From Streptomyces asoensis (lineage in GTDB: Bacteria > Actinomycetota > Actinomycetes > Streptomycetales > Streptomycetaceae), in NCBI RefSeq assembly GCF_013085465.1, contig NZ_CP049838.1, positions 8,928,001 through 8,992,000 on the forward strand: a stretch of DNA of 64,000 bases. Reading direction: 5' to 3'. Shown here in pieces: positions 1 through 9,317 of the stretch (position 1 is its first letter; each line of letters begins with the position of its first letter). Under the pieces are notes generated by a model. The model saw only the letters and a program-made list of their open reading frames with translations, was not told the origin of the DNA and did no database searches. Position numbers and translations under genes: made by a program.

Positions 1-1
1 T

Positions 2-286
2 CGGGCGTTCCACCGTGCCGACGCCTCCGGCGACCAGGCCGTGCGCCGGGTCTACCGGCGGGCGCTCGCGGCACAGGAGCGGCAGATCCTGGCGGCGCTC
101 GGCGCCGACCCGGAGTTCGGCCCGGTCTTCGAGGGACGCCCCGACGTCCGGCTGGCGGTGCGCGGCTGGCTGGCGTTCACGACGGCGGTCTGCCTGGAGT
201 GGCTGCGGGGGTCGGACCTGTCACGGGAACAGGTGGGGGAGTTGTGCGCGCGGGCGCTGCTGGGGGTCATCGCAGGCCCGGCGTGA
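2..286 (+). CDS. TetR-family regulator, C-terminal fragment (cut by window edge)
   Basis: The reading frame enters from the left edge and stops with TGA at 284-286, so only the last 94 or so residues are present. The piece is helical, with the pattern of a TetR ligand-binding domain end (VRRVYRRALAAQ, then RGWLAFTTAVCLEWL, then LCARALLGVI). The DNA-binding helix-turn-helix, which would identify the family firmly, lies outside the window. TetR proteins are small-molecule-responsive repressors; the ligand and target cannot be guessed here. The next gene is 134 bp away and has its own iron-regulated promoter. Confidence 0.6.
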   Translation, partial: RAFHRADASGDQAVRRVYRRALAAQERQILAALGADPEFGPVFEGRPDVRLAVRGWLAFTTAVCLEWLRGSDLSREQVGELCARALLGVIAGPA

Positions 287-362
287 TCATGGACGTGACG
301 GCCGCGTCCTCGCTCCCGAGGTCCGGCGGCCGACGCCCGGGTCCGGCATGGTGCGGTCGTGG

Positions 363-408
363 TTGGCGAACACCCGGATCTCCGATAGGTTAGGCAAGGC
401 TTACCTAA
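363..408 (+). promoter_or_regulatory. Promoter with DmdR/IdeR-type iron box
   Basis: TTGGCG (363-368) and TAGGTT (386-391) are separated by 17 bp. Overlapping the end of the -10 and the likely transcription start is TTAGGCAAGGCTTACCTAA (390-408), a 19-bp inverted repeat matching the known actinobacterial iron-box pattern (TTAGGTTAGGCTNACCTAA). The ribosome binding site AAGGAGGA (407-414) touches its right edge. A bound iron-loaded repressor would block both promoter opening and elongation, so the downstream gene should be switched on in iron limitation. Confidence 0.88.
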
Positions 409-420
409 GGAGGATTTGGG

Positions 421-1146
421 ATGGGTGACAGCCTGAGCTGGGCGGCCGTGCCTGCCGCTGCCGAACGGGCCCGTTCGGTACTCGCGGCCTCATGGTCCTG
501 CGCGGTGACCGCGGACGGCGGGCGCGAGGAGTTCGTCGGTGCGCACACCGTCGACGAAGACGGCCGGGTGATCCTGCACGTGCCCGAGGACAGCGCCCTG
601 CTCACGGCCGCGATCTGCGCGCCGCGCGGCGAGCCGTCCGCCGTGCTGGAGTTCGCGGACGTGGCGCCCGTTCCGGTACGAGGCCGTATCCGTGCCCGGC
701 TCTGGCTGGCCGGCTGGTTCACCCCCGAGGAGGGCCACCTCGCCTTCCACGCCACCCGCGTCGTGCTCAAAGAGTCCACCGGCGCGGTCGTCGTCGACCT
801 CGAGGAGTTCGCCGGCGCCGAGCCCGACCCGCTCGCCACAGCCGAGGCGCAGCTGCTCACGCATCTCGCCGACGCCCACCCGGACGCGGTGGAGCGGCTC
901 ACCCGGCTCGTCCGGCGGGACAGCCTGCACGGCGCCGTCCGGGTCCAGCCGCTCGCCGTCGACCGGCACGGACTGACGCTGCGCGTCGAGCGCGCCCGCG
1001 CCCACGGCGACGTACGCCTGCCCTTCCACGCGCCCGCCGACGACGTCGGCCAGCTCACCGAGCGCATGCACGTCCTGCTCACCCAGGCGGCCGCCGCCGC
1101 CTGTCCCCGAGCCCTACAGCGGCAGCGCACAGACGGCGACGGGTGA
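421..1146 (+). CDS. DUF2470 domain protein, iron-regulated
   Basis: This 241-residue soluble protein has the DUF2470 fold in its C-terminal part (from about residue 140: EAQLLTHLADAHPDAVERLTRLVRR, then the beta strands around LTLRVERARAHGDVRLPF). DUF2470 is the C-terminal module of HugZ/HutZ-type heme-degrading or heme-binding proteins and also occurs alone in Streptomyces. The ATG at 421 is fixed by AAGGAGGA at 407-414. The iron box at 390-408 puts it under iron control, which fits a role in heme or iron use, but no catalytic residue can be pointed out. Its last 33 bp overlap the convergent lactonase gene. Confidence 0.8.
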   Translation: MGDSLSWAAVPAAAERARSVLAASWSCAVTADGGREEFVGAHTVDEDGRVILHVPEDSALLTAAICAPRGEPSAVLEFADVAPVPVRGRIRARLWLAGWFTPEEGHLAFHATRVVLKESTGAVVVDLEEFAGAEPDPLATAEAQLLTHLADAHPDAVERLTRLVRRDSLHGAVRVQPLAVDRHGLTLRVERARAHGDVRLPFHAPADDVGQLTERMHVLLTQAAAAACPRALQRQRTDGDG

Positions 1147-2397
1147 CGCGAACGGCTCGCCCGCGAGGCGCAGTTCACCGTCGGTGCCGTCCACCCGGAA
1201 GACGCTGACCGTGCCGGAGCGCTGGTTGGCCGCGAACAGCAGGCCGCCGTCGGGCGAGAGGGCGATCTGCCGGGGGAAGTCGCCTTCCACCGGCACCGTG
1301 CCGAGCAGCCGCAGCCGGGACCCGTCCGCCTCCACCGCGTAGCGGGCGAGGGTGTTGTCGCCGCGGTTGGCGAGGAAGGCGTACGCGCCGTCCGGTGTAA
1401 CCGCCAGCTGCGCCGGGTAGTTGGTGTCCGCCTTCGAACCCGTGGACTGCGGCCTCCCGATCGTCAGCCGGCCGCTCGACGGCTCGTACGCGCAGACCGC
1501 GACCGTGTCGTCCGCCTCGTCGGCGAGATAGGCGTACCGGCCACCGGGATGGAACGTGAGGTGGCGCGGACCGGCGCCCGCCCGGGTGTGCGCCTGCGCG
1601 ACCTCCGTGAGCGTCCCGGCCTGCTGGTCCAGGCGGTAGCTGTACACCGTGTCCGTGCCGAAGTCGACGGCGAGGACATGGCCGCCGTCCGGAGCCGTGA
1701 TGAACTGGTGCGCGTGCGGCCCCTGTTGGCCCGACCGGGGCGCCGGACGGCTGTGCGTCACCCGGTCGGTGCGCTCGCCGAGCGCCCCCGAGGCGTCGAT
1801 CGGGTGCACGGCCACGCTGCCCGAGCCGTAGTCGGCGCTCAGCAGCCACCGCCCGCCCGGATGGACCGACAGGTGGCAGGTGTGCGCCCCGCCCGTCGGC
1901 CGGCTGCCCAGCACCTTCCCGTCGGACAGCCGCACGGCGGTCACCGCGCCCCGCTCGCGTTCGTTGACCGCGTACAGCGTTCCGCCGTCCGGGTGCACCG
2001 CGAGATACGAGGGGTCCTGGACACCGGTGATCGTCTCCCGGCCGGTGATCCGCCCCGAGGCGGGGTCGTACGAGGCGACCCCGATGCCCTTCCCGCCGCC
2101 CTGGGCGGAGGTGTAGGTGCCCAGGTAGAGGGGGCGGGGACCGGAGGAACTCCGCGAGGGCTCCGGGGCGGCGGACGTCGACGACGAGGGCTGCCCGGGC
2201 GGCGCGGCCTGCGGTGCTTCCCGGGACTCCGCCGGGCCACCGTTGTCGCCGTCGCTGCCGCACCCGGCGAGGGCCGACGCGGCGGCCGCGCCGCCGAGCA
2301 TCCCGACGAAGCGGCGCCTGCTCCAGCCTCCGCCGAGCTCTCGGCTTCGCCCGGGCCGGGAGGAACCCCAGCGCGCCGCTTCCGTCCCACTGCCCAT
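1114..2397 (-). CDS. Lactonase family (6-phosphogluconolactonase-like) beta-propeller, Tat lipoprotein
   Basis: 427 residues. The N-terminus carries a twin-arginine signal (SRRRFVG at about residues 26-32), a hydrophobic stretch and a lipobox LAGC with Cys46, so the mature protein should be exported folded and anchored as a lipoprotein. After a Ser/Pro-rich linker come repeated blades with motifs such as SYLAVHPDG, HLSVHPGGRWLLSADYG and FPRQIALSPDGGLLFAANQ, typical of the YbhE/Pgl seven-bladed propeller (Lactonase, PF10282). The family hydrolyses sugar lactones, but secreted actinobacterial members have no proven substrate. The 3' end overlaps the DUF2470 gene tail to tail. Confidence 0.88.
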   Translation of the reverse strand: MGSGTEAARWGSSRPGRSRELGGGWSRRRFVGMLGGAAAASALAGCGSDGDNGGPAESREAPQAAPPGQPSSSTSAAPEPSRSSSGPRPLYLGTYTSAQGGGKGIGVASYDPASGRITGRETITGVQDPSYLAVHPDGGTLYAVNERERGAVTAVRLSDGKVLGSRPTGGAHTCHLSVHPGGRWLLSADYGSGSVAVHPIDASGALGERTDRVTHSRPAPRSGQQGPHAHQFITAPDGGHVLAVDFGTDTVYSYRLDQQAGTLTEVAQAHTRAGAGPRHLTFHPGGRYAYLADEADDTVAVCAYEPSSGRLTIGRPQSTGSKADTNYPAQLAVTPDGAYAFLANRGDNTLARYAVEADGSRLRLLGTVPVEGDFPRQIALSPDGGLLFAANQRSGTVSVFRVDGTDGELRLAGEPFASPVAVCALPL

Positions 2398-2585
2398 GCC
2401 CGCACCTCAGGTCGTCGTACGCCTCCGCCGTGACAGCCACCTTGACCCGGACGGGCCGTCGAACGCAAAAGCGGACCCCTCGGCGCAGCGGACGGACGGG
2501 TGCGCCGAGGATCGGGCGGGCGGCCAGGCGGTTGCCACGGGTCCAGGTCACCGGACGGCGCCCCACGACCCCGTCCGGGGTCGAC

Positions 2586-3842
2586 TCACGAAGAACGCCG
2601 GCCGAACCCCGTACGGTTCCGCCACAGCTCGTCCTGCACGCCCAGGCGCTCGCGCAGCCGGTTCAGCCGTGGCATCCGGTCCCGCTGCTCACGGCTGTTG
2701 CGGTCCAGTTCCTCCAGGAGACGGCGGGAGCGGTGCTCGGTGTCGAGCTCGTCGATGATGCGGGTGGCCTCGGTCAGCACCGCGCCGTGCAGCTGCCACT
2801 GGCGGGCGTCGTGCTGGAGCTGCTCCAGCAGCAGCTGGGCGAGCTTGTCGCGGGTGGCCGCGGCCTGCCGCAGCTCGGCGGTGAGCCGCTCCTCGGCGGC
2901 GTCCGCGTTGGGGCTGACACTCGTGGTCACCAGCACCGCGAAGCTGACCACCGCGTCGGCGATCTCGGACAGCAGCCGCTCCACGACCTCGCCGATCCCG
3001 GCCGGGAACAGCGGCTCCGGCTCACGCACCTTGGCGAGATCGGTGAGGGTCCGGGCGAGCACCCGCAGCACGACCGTGCAGATCTCCAGCGTGTCCAGAC
3101 CGGTGCGCAGCACCACCCGGTGCAGCAGCCCCTCGCGTACGCGTGGATTGAACCGCAGGCTGTCCTCGGCCTGCCGCAGGGCCGCGTCCACCCGGACGAT
3201 GTCGTGGTCCAGGCGGCGCGCCTCGTGCAGCCGGGCGGCCGCCTGCTCCACCGGGGTGCGGTCCGAGGCCTCCTCGCCGATGCGCAGCATCAGCTGGCGC
3301 AGCCGACGGGCCAGCCCCTCGATCGACTCGCCCGCCTCCTCCACCCACACCGGTGGCGGCAGCAGCAGATTGCAGCCGAGCCCGACGAACGCGCCGATCA
3401 GCGTCTCCACCACACGCGCCCACGCCGTGTCCCCGACGGTGGTCACGCCCAGCACCAGCATGGCGCTGATCGCCACTTCGGGGACGTACTCGTCCACCCG
3501 CACCAGATGCCCCACCCCCAGCGAGGCCACGATCAGCAGCGCGAGGCTCCACCAGGTCAGGCCCACCAGAAGGCTGAAGGCGATGGCCACGAGCACACCG
3601 GCCACCACGGCGTTCACCCGGCGGATCCCGTTGGTGAGCGTCGCGTACAGGGTGACCTGGACGACGAGCAGCGCGGTCAGCGGCGCGGTGAGGGGCAGCG
3701 CCTCGGGGCTCAGGCGCAGCGCGATGACATAGGCGATCGTCGCCGCTGTGGCGGCCCGCAGTGCCTGGACGACGACGGGTTCCCGGTGGCGCTGCACCAA
3801 TCGCACGAGCGGTGCCGCTCGCTCACGTACTTCTTCTTGCAT
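2586..3842 (-). CDS. FUSC/aromatic acid exporter family membrane protein
   Basis: 418 residues. About six hydrophobic segments fill residues 20-165 (for example VVAGVLVAIAFSLLVGLTWW and RVVETLIGAFVGLGCNLLLP), followed by a long charged helical cytoplasmic part. This is the half-size FUSC/ArAE layout (DUF939-like), a family linked to export of aromatic acids and related compounds by proton-driven transport. It is shorter than proteobacterial AaeB proteins, as usual for actinobacteria. The start is the ATG at 3842, and 181 bp separate it from the divergent gene at 4024. The substrate is unknown. Confidence 0.82.
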   Translation of the reverse strand: MQEEVRERAAPLVRLVQRHREPVVVQALRAATAATIAYVIALRLSPEALPLTAPLTALLVVQVTLYATLTNGIRRVNAVVAGVLVAIAFSLLVGLTWWSLALLIVASLGVGHLVRVDEYVPEVAISAMLVLGVTTVGDTAWARVVETLIGAFVGLGCNLLLPPPVWVEEAGESIEGLARRLRQLMLRIGEEASDRTPVEQAAARLHEARRLDHDIVRVDAALRQAEDSLRFNPRVREGLLHRVVLRTGLDTLEICTVVLRVLARTLTDLAKVREPEPLFPAGIGEVVERLLSEIADAVVSFAVLVTTSVSPNADAAEERLTAELRQAAATRDKLAQLLLEQLQHDARQWQLHGAVLTEATRIIDELDTEHRSRRLLEELDRNSREQRDRMPRLNRLRERLGVQDELWRNRTGFGRRSS

Positions 3843-4023
3843 CGACAGTCCAGTTCCCCTTCCCCCGCGGCCTCGAACGTTTCTTCACCACCTCGCGACA
3901 CGCGACGGGCGACCGGCTGCCTCGATCGGCCGTATTGAGGACCGTAACTGTCCGCAAGCGAGCCTAGATTGTTCTCATCAGCCGGGGAAGACGCCGGCTA
4001 CGTGAAACGGAGGGGGAAGCTCC

Positions 4024-4671
4024 ATGGTGGACAAGGCAGCCGGGGCGGAAGAGGCGGTCACGGCCGACCGGGCCGACGGGGTGGGCACGCCGGGCATCGA
4101 GGTCCTCACGGGGGCGCACGCCTACCTGCGGGAGGTGGTCGCGGCGGTCGGCGACGAGCAGTGGGGCGCGGCGACGCCGTGCGACGCGTGGACGGTACGC
4201 CAGGTGCTCAACCACGCCCGCATCGACCAGCAGGGCTACGGCCTCGCGCTCACCGGCGGCCGGCCCGACAGCGACCCGTTCCACCCGGCCGACGCGCTCG
4301 ACGGCGACCCGGCGGCCGAGCTGGCGAAGGTGCTGGACGCGGTGGCCGAGGCGTACGCCGGGCTGCCCGCGGACACCGAGCAGGTGCCGACCCCGCTGGG
4401 CCCGCTGCCGCTGCCCCTCGCCATCGGCGCCGCCGCGATGGACGCGGCCGTGCACGCCTGGGACATCGCCGTGGCCACCGGCCAGGACCGCCCCCTGCCG
4501 GCCGGGACGGCCGAAGGGATCGGGCCGACGGCGGAACACCTCGTGGACCATCTGCGCGACTCGTTCAAGGTCTTCGCCCCGGCGCGGGAGACCCCGGACG
4601 GCCACGACCGGTCGGCGACCCTGCTGGCCTTCCTCGGCCGCGACCCGCGCTGGTCCCCGCGCGCGTCCTGA
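4024..4671 (+). CDS. TIGR03086 family metal-binding protein (DinB/mycothiol-dependent type)
   Basis: 215 residues, with the conserved opening of the TIGR03086/maleylpyruvate-isomerase-like family: CDAWTVRQVLNHARIDQQG near residue 55 and AMDAAVHAWDIAVATGQDRPLP near residue 140. The His residues in NHA and VHAWD are the usual metal ligands of this four-helix DinB fold. Family members are thiol-dependent, often mycothiol-dependent, enzymes of mostly unknown substrate. The start is set by GGAGGGGG at about 4009-4016. It is transcribed alone, divergent from the FUSC gene. Confidence 0.82.
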   Translation: MVDKAAGAEEAVTADRADGVGTPGIEVLTGAHAYLREVVAAVGDEQWGAATPCDAWTVRQVLNHARIDQQGYGLALTGGRPDSDPFHPADALDGDPAAELAKVLDAVAEAYAGLPADTEQVPTPLGPLPLPLAIGAAAMDAAVHAWDIAVATGQDRPLPAGTAEGIGPTAEHLVDHLRDSFKVFAPARETPDGHDRSATLLAFLGRDPRWSPRAS

Positions 4672-4712
4672 GGGGGACGACGCGACGGGCGGCCTTGCGC
4701 CTGCGCGTCGGC

Positions 4713-5354
4713 CTACGTGTCGCCGGCCGGCGCGGGCGGCCACGCCTCTGCCGCCAGCACTCCCAGCGCATAGGCGCGGGCGACCAGTTCCGTACGGTTG
4801 GCCGCGCCCCAGCGTGTGGACAGGCGCCGCAGGTGATAGGTCACGCCGTCCCGGGTGAGGCCGGTCTCGCGGGCGGCGCGGGCCGTCGTGGCGCCCCCGG
4901 CGAGCAGTGCGAGGATCCGCGCCTCGACCGGCGTGACGCGGACCGGGGGCGCCTCGGGGCGCGGTGCGCGTTCGCCGAGGACGCGCAGCATCACCAGCAG
5001 CGCGGGAGTCGCCTCGACGCTGTCGCTCACCGGGTCCGCCGTCAGCTCCCCGTACCGCTCCACGGCTCCGGACGGCTGCCAGCACACCGACACCTGGTAG
5101 CGCGAGCGGTGCCGCAGCCGCAGCGCCTCGGCGATCCGCTCCACCTGGGTCGCCTCCTGCGGCCGGAACAGCTCCAGCACCTCCCGCCCGCGCAGCCGCC
5201 CCGGACTCGTCCCGCACTCCGCCGCCATGGCCGGATTGGCCAGCAGGACGGCGCCGTACACATCGCACACCGCGACCGGCACCGACACCCGGTCGAAGAG
5301 CAGCAGTGCGCGATTGCGCCACACCACGGCGTCCCGCTCGGCCCGCTCACCCAT
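4713..5354 (-). CDS. PAS domain-containing LuxR-type regulator
   Basis: 213 residues from the ATG at 5354. The first half looks like a PAS sensor (DRVSVPVAVCDVYGAVLLANPAM, then a REVLELFRP turn), and the C-terminus has a LuxR/GerE-like helix-turn-helix (TPVEARILALLAGGATTARAARETGLTRDGVTYHLRRLSTRWG). The likely role is a one-component transcription factor reading a small ligand or redox cue. The start ATGGGTGA overlaps the stop of the upstream HD-hydrolase gene by 8 bp, so the two are translationally coupled and co-regulated. A longer frame with M at 5402 exists but would run further into the HD gene without a ribosome binding site. Confidence 0.8.
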   Translation of the reverse strand: MGERAERDAVVWRNRALLLFDRVSVPVAVCDVYGAVLLANPAMAAECGTSPGRLRGREVLELFRPQEATQVERIAEALRLRHRSRYQVSVCWQPSGAVERYGELTADPVSDSVEATPALLVMLRVLGERAPRPEAPPVRVTPVEARILALLAGGATTARAARETGLTRDGVTYHLRRLSTRWGAANRTELVARAYALGVLAAEAWPPAPAGDT

Positions 5355-5946
5355 GGACGGGATGCGCCGCCTGCCAGGCCAGCCGCAGGTCCGCGCCCTC
5401 ACCGAGGCCGGTGAGGAACTCGTCGAGGTCCAGGAACTCCTGCCAGACGGGCCGTCCGCCCGCTCGCGACAGCTCGGCCACCACCAGGTCCTCCAGGTCG
5501 GCCACCCGCTTGTTCTTCCACACCTTGTCGGCCAGGCTCACCAGCAGATCCTCCACGGCCACGCCCGGCGTCCCCCAGGAGGCGTGCGTCCCGGCGAACC
5601 GCGCCGCCTCGGGGCGCACCCCGTGGGCCAGCAGCAGCTCCCGTCCGGCCGCCTCGTGCCGGGCGCCGGGGCCGGACAGCTCATCGGGGTGCAGGGTCTT
5701 GCCGATGTCGTGCGTGGCCGCACCGAACAGCACCGCCTCCCGGTCCACGGCCAGCGCCGGGCAGTGCCGTCCGACCCAGTCGACGAGCCGGGCCGCGACG
5801 TCGTGGACGGCCCGCAGATGAGCGACCAGCCGGGGCGGCGCACCGACCTCGTCGAGGAGCGCCGCCACCTCCCTGGGCAGCGGTCGCAGCGCAGGGTCCG
5901 AGGTCTCGTCCAGGGCGATGGACAGCACGGTCGGGATGAAGGTCAT
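5347..5946 (-). CDS. HD domain-containing phosphohydrolase-like protein
   Basis: 199 residues. It contains AHLRAVHDVAARLVDWV and the metal-binding pair HDIGK (in FGAATHDIGKTLHPDELSG), then HASWG and a SLADKVWKNKR segment with an Asp, the pattern of HD-superfamily metal-dependent phosphohydrolases. Substrates in this superfamily range from nucleotides to second messengers; none is predicted. It is the first gene of a two-gene unit with the PAS-LuxR regulator, overlapping it by 8 bp, which suggests that regulator and enzyme act in one response. Confidence 0.8.
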   Translation of the reverse strand: MTFIPTVLSIALDETSDPALRPLPREVAALLDEVGAPPRLVAHLRAVHDVAARLVDWVGRHCPALAVDREAVLFGAATHDIGKTLHPDELSGPGARHEAAGRELLLAHGVRPEAARFAGTHASWGTPGVAVEDLLVSLADKVWKNKRVADLEDLVVAELSRAGGRPVWQEFLDLDEFLTGLGEGADLRLAWQAAHPVHG

Positions 5947-6100
5947 CGGCCCAGCCTAATAACCGTCGCAGGGCACCTCCGCAACCCCTCACGTGCCCTT
6001 TCCGCTGCACGAACATGTAGTCCGGCGGCACGGCCCCGGCAACCGGGTGGACCACGCTGGAGTGCGGTACGTCCGTTCAGCGAAAGGCAGTTGTCGCGCC

Positions 6101-9100
6101 ATGCCCCCCACCGCGCTGCGCCCGCACACCACCGACACCCCTACCGACCTCCCCCTCGTCGACATCACCGCCACCGGCCCAGGCCGGACCCCCATCCAGC
6201 AGGCCATGGAACTGATGCGGGAGCACGGGCCGCTGTTCGTGCGGCGGTTGCACGGGCGGGACACGCTCTTCGTCGCCGACCTCGACCTGGTCACCGACCT
6301 CGCCGACGAGCGGCGCTTCGGCAAGCACGTCGGGCCCGCCCTGGAGAACGTCCGCGAGTTCGCCTCCGACGGTCTGTTCACCGCCTACGACGACGAGCCC
6401 AACTGGGCGAAGGCGCACGACATCCTCATGCCGGCCTTCGCGCTCGGCTCGATGCGCTCCTACCACCCGGCGATGCTGAAGGTGGCCCGCAGGCTCATCG
6501 ACACCTGGGACCGCGCCGCCCGCGCCGGGCAGCCCGTGAACGTGCCCGACGACATGACCCGGATGACCCTCGACACCATCGGACTCGCCGGATTCGGCTA
6601 CGACTTCGGGTCCTTCGAACGGGACGAGCCGCACCCGTTCGTCGAGTCGATGGTCCGCTGCCTGGAATGGAGCATGACCCGGCTCGCCCGCGTCCCGGGC
6701 GAGGACCACACCGCCGCCGACGCGGCCTTCAAGGCCGACGCCGACCACCTCGCCCAGGTCGTCGACGACGTCATCGCCGCCCGCACCTCCGGCACCGGCG
6801 GGGGTGCCGGCGACGACGACCTCCTCGGGCTGATGCTCACCGCCCGGCATCCCGCCGACGGCACCACGCTCGACACCACCAACATCCGCAACCAGGTCAT
6901 CACCTTCCTGATCGCGGGCCACGAGACCACCTCGGGCGCGATGTCGTTCGCGCTGTACCACCTCGCCAAACACCCCACCGCGCTCCGGCTCGTCCAGCGC
7001 GAGGCCGACGCCCTGTGGGGCGACACGCCGGACCCCGAGCCGACGTACGACGAGGTCGGCCGGCTGACCTACACCCGGCAGGTGCTCAACGAGGCGCTGC
7101 GGCTGTGGCCCACGGCGGCCGCGTTCAGCCGGCAGGCGCTGGCGGACACCCTGCTCGGCGGACGCGTTCCGCTGAAGGCGGGACAGTCCGTGGTCGTCCT
7201 CGCGCCGATGCTGCACCGGCAGCCCGTCTGGGGCGACAACCCCGAGCTGTTCGACCCCTCCCGCTTCACTCCCGAGGCGGAGGCGGCCCGTTCCGTGCAC
7301 GCCTTCAAGCCGTTCGGAACCGGTGAACGCGCCTGTATCGGACGGCAGTTCGCCCTCCACGAGGCGACCATGCTGCTGGCGATGCTCGTCCACCGCTACC
7401 GGCCGCACGACCACGCCGACTACCGGCTCGCGGTGAAGGAGACCCTCACGCTCAAGCCCGAGGGCCTCACCCTCACCCTCTCTCCGCGCACCCCCGCCGA
7501 CCGGGTCCACCCGGATCTGCCGGGCGCCGTCCGGACCGAAACCGCGCCGACGGTCGACGCGAGCGCCCTTCCCGCTCGCGTCCGACCCGGCACCTCCGCC
7601 CTCTTCCTGCACGGCAGCAACTACGGCACCTGCCGCGAGTTCGCCGACCGACTCGCCGACGAGGCGGCGGAGATCGGCTGCACCACCCGGGTGGCGCCAC
7701 TGGACGCCTACGCGGACGGCCTGCCCACCGACCGCCCCGTCGTCATCACCGCCGCCTCCTACAACGGCCGCCCCACCGACGACGCCACCGCGTTCGCCGC
7801 CCGGCTCGAGGAGACCCACGACCTCTCCGGCGTGACGTACGCCGTCCTCGGCGTCGGTGACCGCAACTGGGCCGCCACCTACCAGCACGTCCCGACCCGC
7901 GTCGACGAGCGCCTCGCCGACCTCGGCGCCACCCGGCTCACCGACCGCACGGCCGCCGACGCCTCCGGTGATCTGACCGGCGCCGTACGGGGGTTCACCG
8001 ACCGGCTGCGCACCGCACTGCTGGAGCGGTACGGCGACCCCGACGGCGTCGAGTCCGCCGCCGCGCCCGCCGACCGGTCCCCGGCCGCCTACGAGGTCCG
8101 TACCCTGACCGGCGGTCCGCTCGACGCCCTCGCCGCACGGCACGGGCTGGTGCCGATGAAGGTCACCGAGGCGTACGACCTCACCGCTCCCGGCCACCCC
8201 CGCCGCAAGCGGTTCCTCCGCCTCGCCCTGCCCGAGGGGACCACCTACCGCACGGCCGACCACCTCACCGTGCTCCCGGCGAACTACGGCGCGCTCGTCG
8301 AACGCGCCGCCACGGCACTCGGCGTCGACCTCGACACCGTCCTGGACATCCGTGCCACCCGCCCGAGCCGCGCCGGACTCGCCGTGGATCGGCCCATGAC
8401 GGTGCGTCAACTGCTCACCCACCACGTCGAGGTGCAGGAGCGCCCGAGCGCGTCCCAGCTCTCCCTCCTGGCCGCCGCCAACCCCTGCCCGCCCGAACGC
8501 GCGGCCCTCGCCGCCCTCCCCGACGGGGACCCGCGCACCCTCGTCGAGGTGATCGAGGACCATCCGGCACTGCGCGGCGCCCTGGACTGGCCGCGGCTCC
8601 TCGACCTCCTCACCCCGCTGCGCCCCCGCCACTACTCGATCTCCTCCTCGCCCGCGGTCGACCCGGGACACGCGGACCTGATGGTCTCGCTGCTGGAGGC
8701 GCCCGCGCGCTCGGGCCGGGGTCGCTACCGGGGCACCGGCTCCGGGTATCTCGCCGGTCTCACGGCGGGCGACACGGTGTACGCCCGTGTCCAGTCGTGC
8801 CGTGAGGCCTTCCGTATCGACGACACGGCACCCGTGGTGATGGTGGCGGCCGGCACCGGTCTCGCCCCGTTCCGGGGCGCCGTCGCCGACCGCACGGCAG
8901 CCCTCGCCTCGGGGGCCCGACTCCCGCCCGCGCTCTGCTACTTCGGCTGCGACGCCGCCGACGCGGACTTCCTGCACGCACGGGAGCTGGGCGCCGCCGA
9001 GGCCGCCGGAGCGGTCTCGCTGCGCCCCGCCTTCAGCGCGGCTCCCGAGAACGGGGCGATGTTCGTCCAGCACCGCATCGCCGCCGAGTCCGACGAGGTG

Positions 9101-9295
9101 TGGCGGCTGCTGGCCGCCGGAGCCCGCGTGTACGTGTGCGGTGACGGTTCACGGATGGCGCCGGGAGTCCGGGAGGCGTTCCGTACCCTGTACCGGGACC
9201 GCACACCCGGCGCCGGTGACACGGCCGCCGAGGCGTGGCTCGACGGGCTGATCGCGGACGGCCGCTATGTGGAGGACGTCTACGCGGCCGGGTGA
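6101..9295 (+). CDS. Self-sufficient cytochrome P450/NADPH-P450 reductase fusion (CYP102/BM3 type)
   Basis: 1064 residues, close to the 1048 of P450 BM3. Heme domain: I-helix AGHETTS near residue 272, and the heme loop FGTGERACIG with the thiolate Cys412. FMN flavodoxin domain from about residue 500 (HGSNYGTCREFADRL, then AASYNGRPTDDA). FAD/NADPH domain: RHYSISSSP near 842, GTGLAPFRG near 920 and YVCGDGSRMAPGV near the C-terminus. All redox parts are in one chain, so no separate ferredoxin is needed. The family hydroxylates medium to long fatty acids at sub-terminal positions using NADPH and O2. The start at 6101 was preferred over 5993 because the homologous N-terminus begins there and GAAAGG lies upstream. 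Confidence 0.95.
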   Translation: MPPTALRPHTTDTPTDLPLVDITATGPGRTPIQQAMELMREHGPLFVRRLHGRDTLFVADLDLVTDLADERRFGKHVGPALENVREFASDGLFTAYDDEPNWAKAHDILMPAFALGSMRSYHPAMLKVARRLIDTWDRAARAGQPVNVPDDMTRMTLDTIGLAGFGYDFGSFERDEPHPFVESMVRCLEWSMTRLARVPGEDHTAADAAFKADADHLAQVVDDVIAARTSGTGGGAGDDDLLGLMLTARHPADGTTLDTTNIRNQVITFLIAGHETTSGAMSFALYHLAKHPTALRLVQREADALWGDTPDPEPTYDEVGRLTYTRQVLNEALRLWPTAAAFSRQALADTLLGGRVPLKAGQSVVVLAPMLHRQPVWGDNPELFDPSRFTPEAEAARSVHAFKPFGTGERACIGRQFALHEATMLLAMLVHRYRPHDHADYRLAVKETLTLKPEGLTLTLSPRTPADRVHPDLPGAVRTETAPTVDASALPARVRPGTSALFLHGSNYGTCREFADRLADEAAEIGCTTRVAPLDAYADGLPTDRPVVITAASYNGRPTDDATAFAARLEETHDLSGVTYAVLGVGDRNWAATYQHVPTRVDERLADLGATRLTDRTAADASGDLTGAVRGFTDRLRTALLERYGDPDGVESAAAPADRSPAAYEVRTLTGGPLDALAARHGLVPMKVTEAYDLTAPGHPRRKRFLRLALPEGTTYRTADHLTVLPANYGALVERAATALGVDLDTVLDIRATRPSRAGLAVDRPMTVRQLLTHHVEVQERPSASQLSLLAAANPCPPERAALAALPDGDPRTLVEVIEDHPALRGALDWPRLLDLLTPLRPRHYSISSSPAVDPGHADLMVSLLEAPARSGRGRYRGTGSGYLAGLTAGDTVYARVQSCREAFRIDDTAPVVMVAAGTGLAPFRGAVADRTAALASGARLPPALCYFGCDAADADFLHARELGAAEAAGAVSLRPAFSAAPENGAMFVQHRIAAESDEVWRLLAAGARVYVCGDGSRMAPGVREAFRTLYRDRTPGAGDTAAEAWLDGLIADGRYVEDVYAAG

Positions 9296-9317
9296 CCGGC
9301 AGGAGGGAGCGGGCGGG

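Noticed and set aside
6077..9073. A 998-residue open frame on the minus strand opposite the P450 fusion
   Set aside because: Val/Gly/Arg-rich antisense shadow without any domain, while the plus strand has all P450 and reductase motifs.
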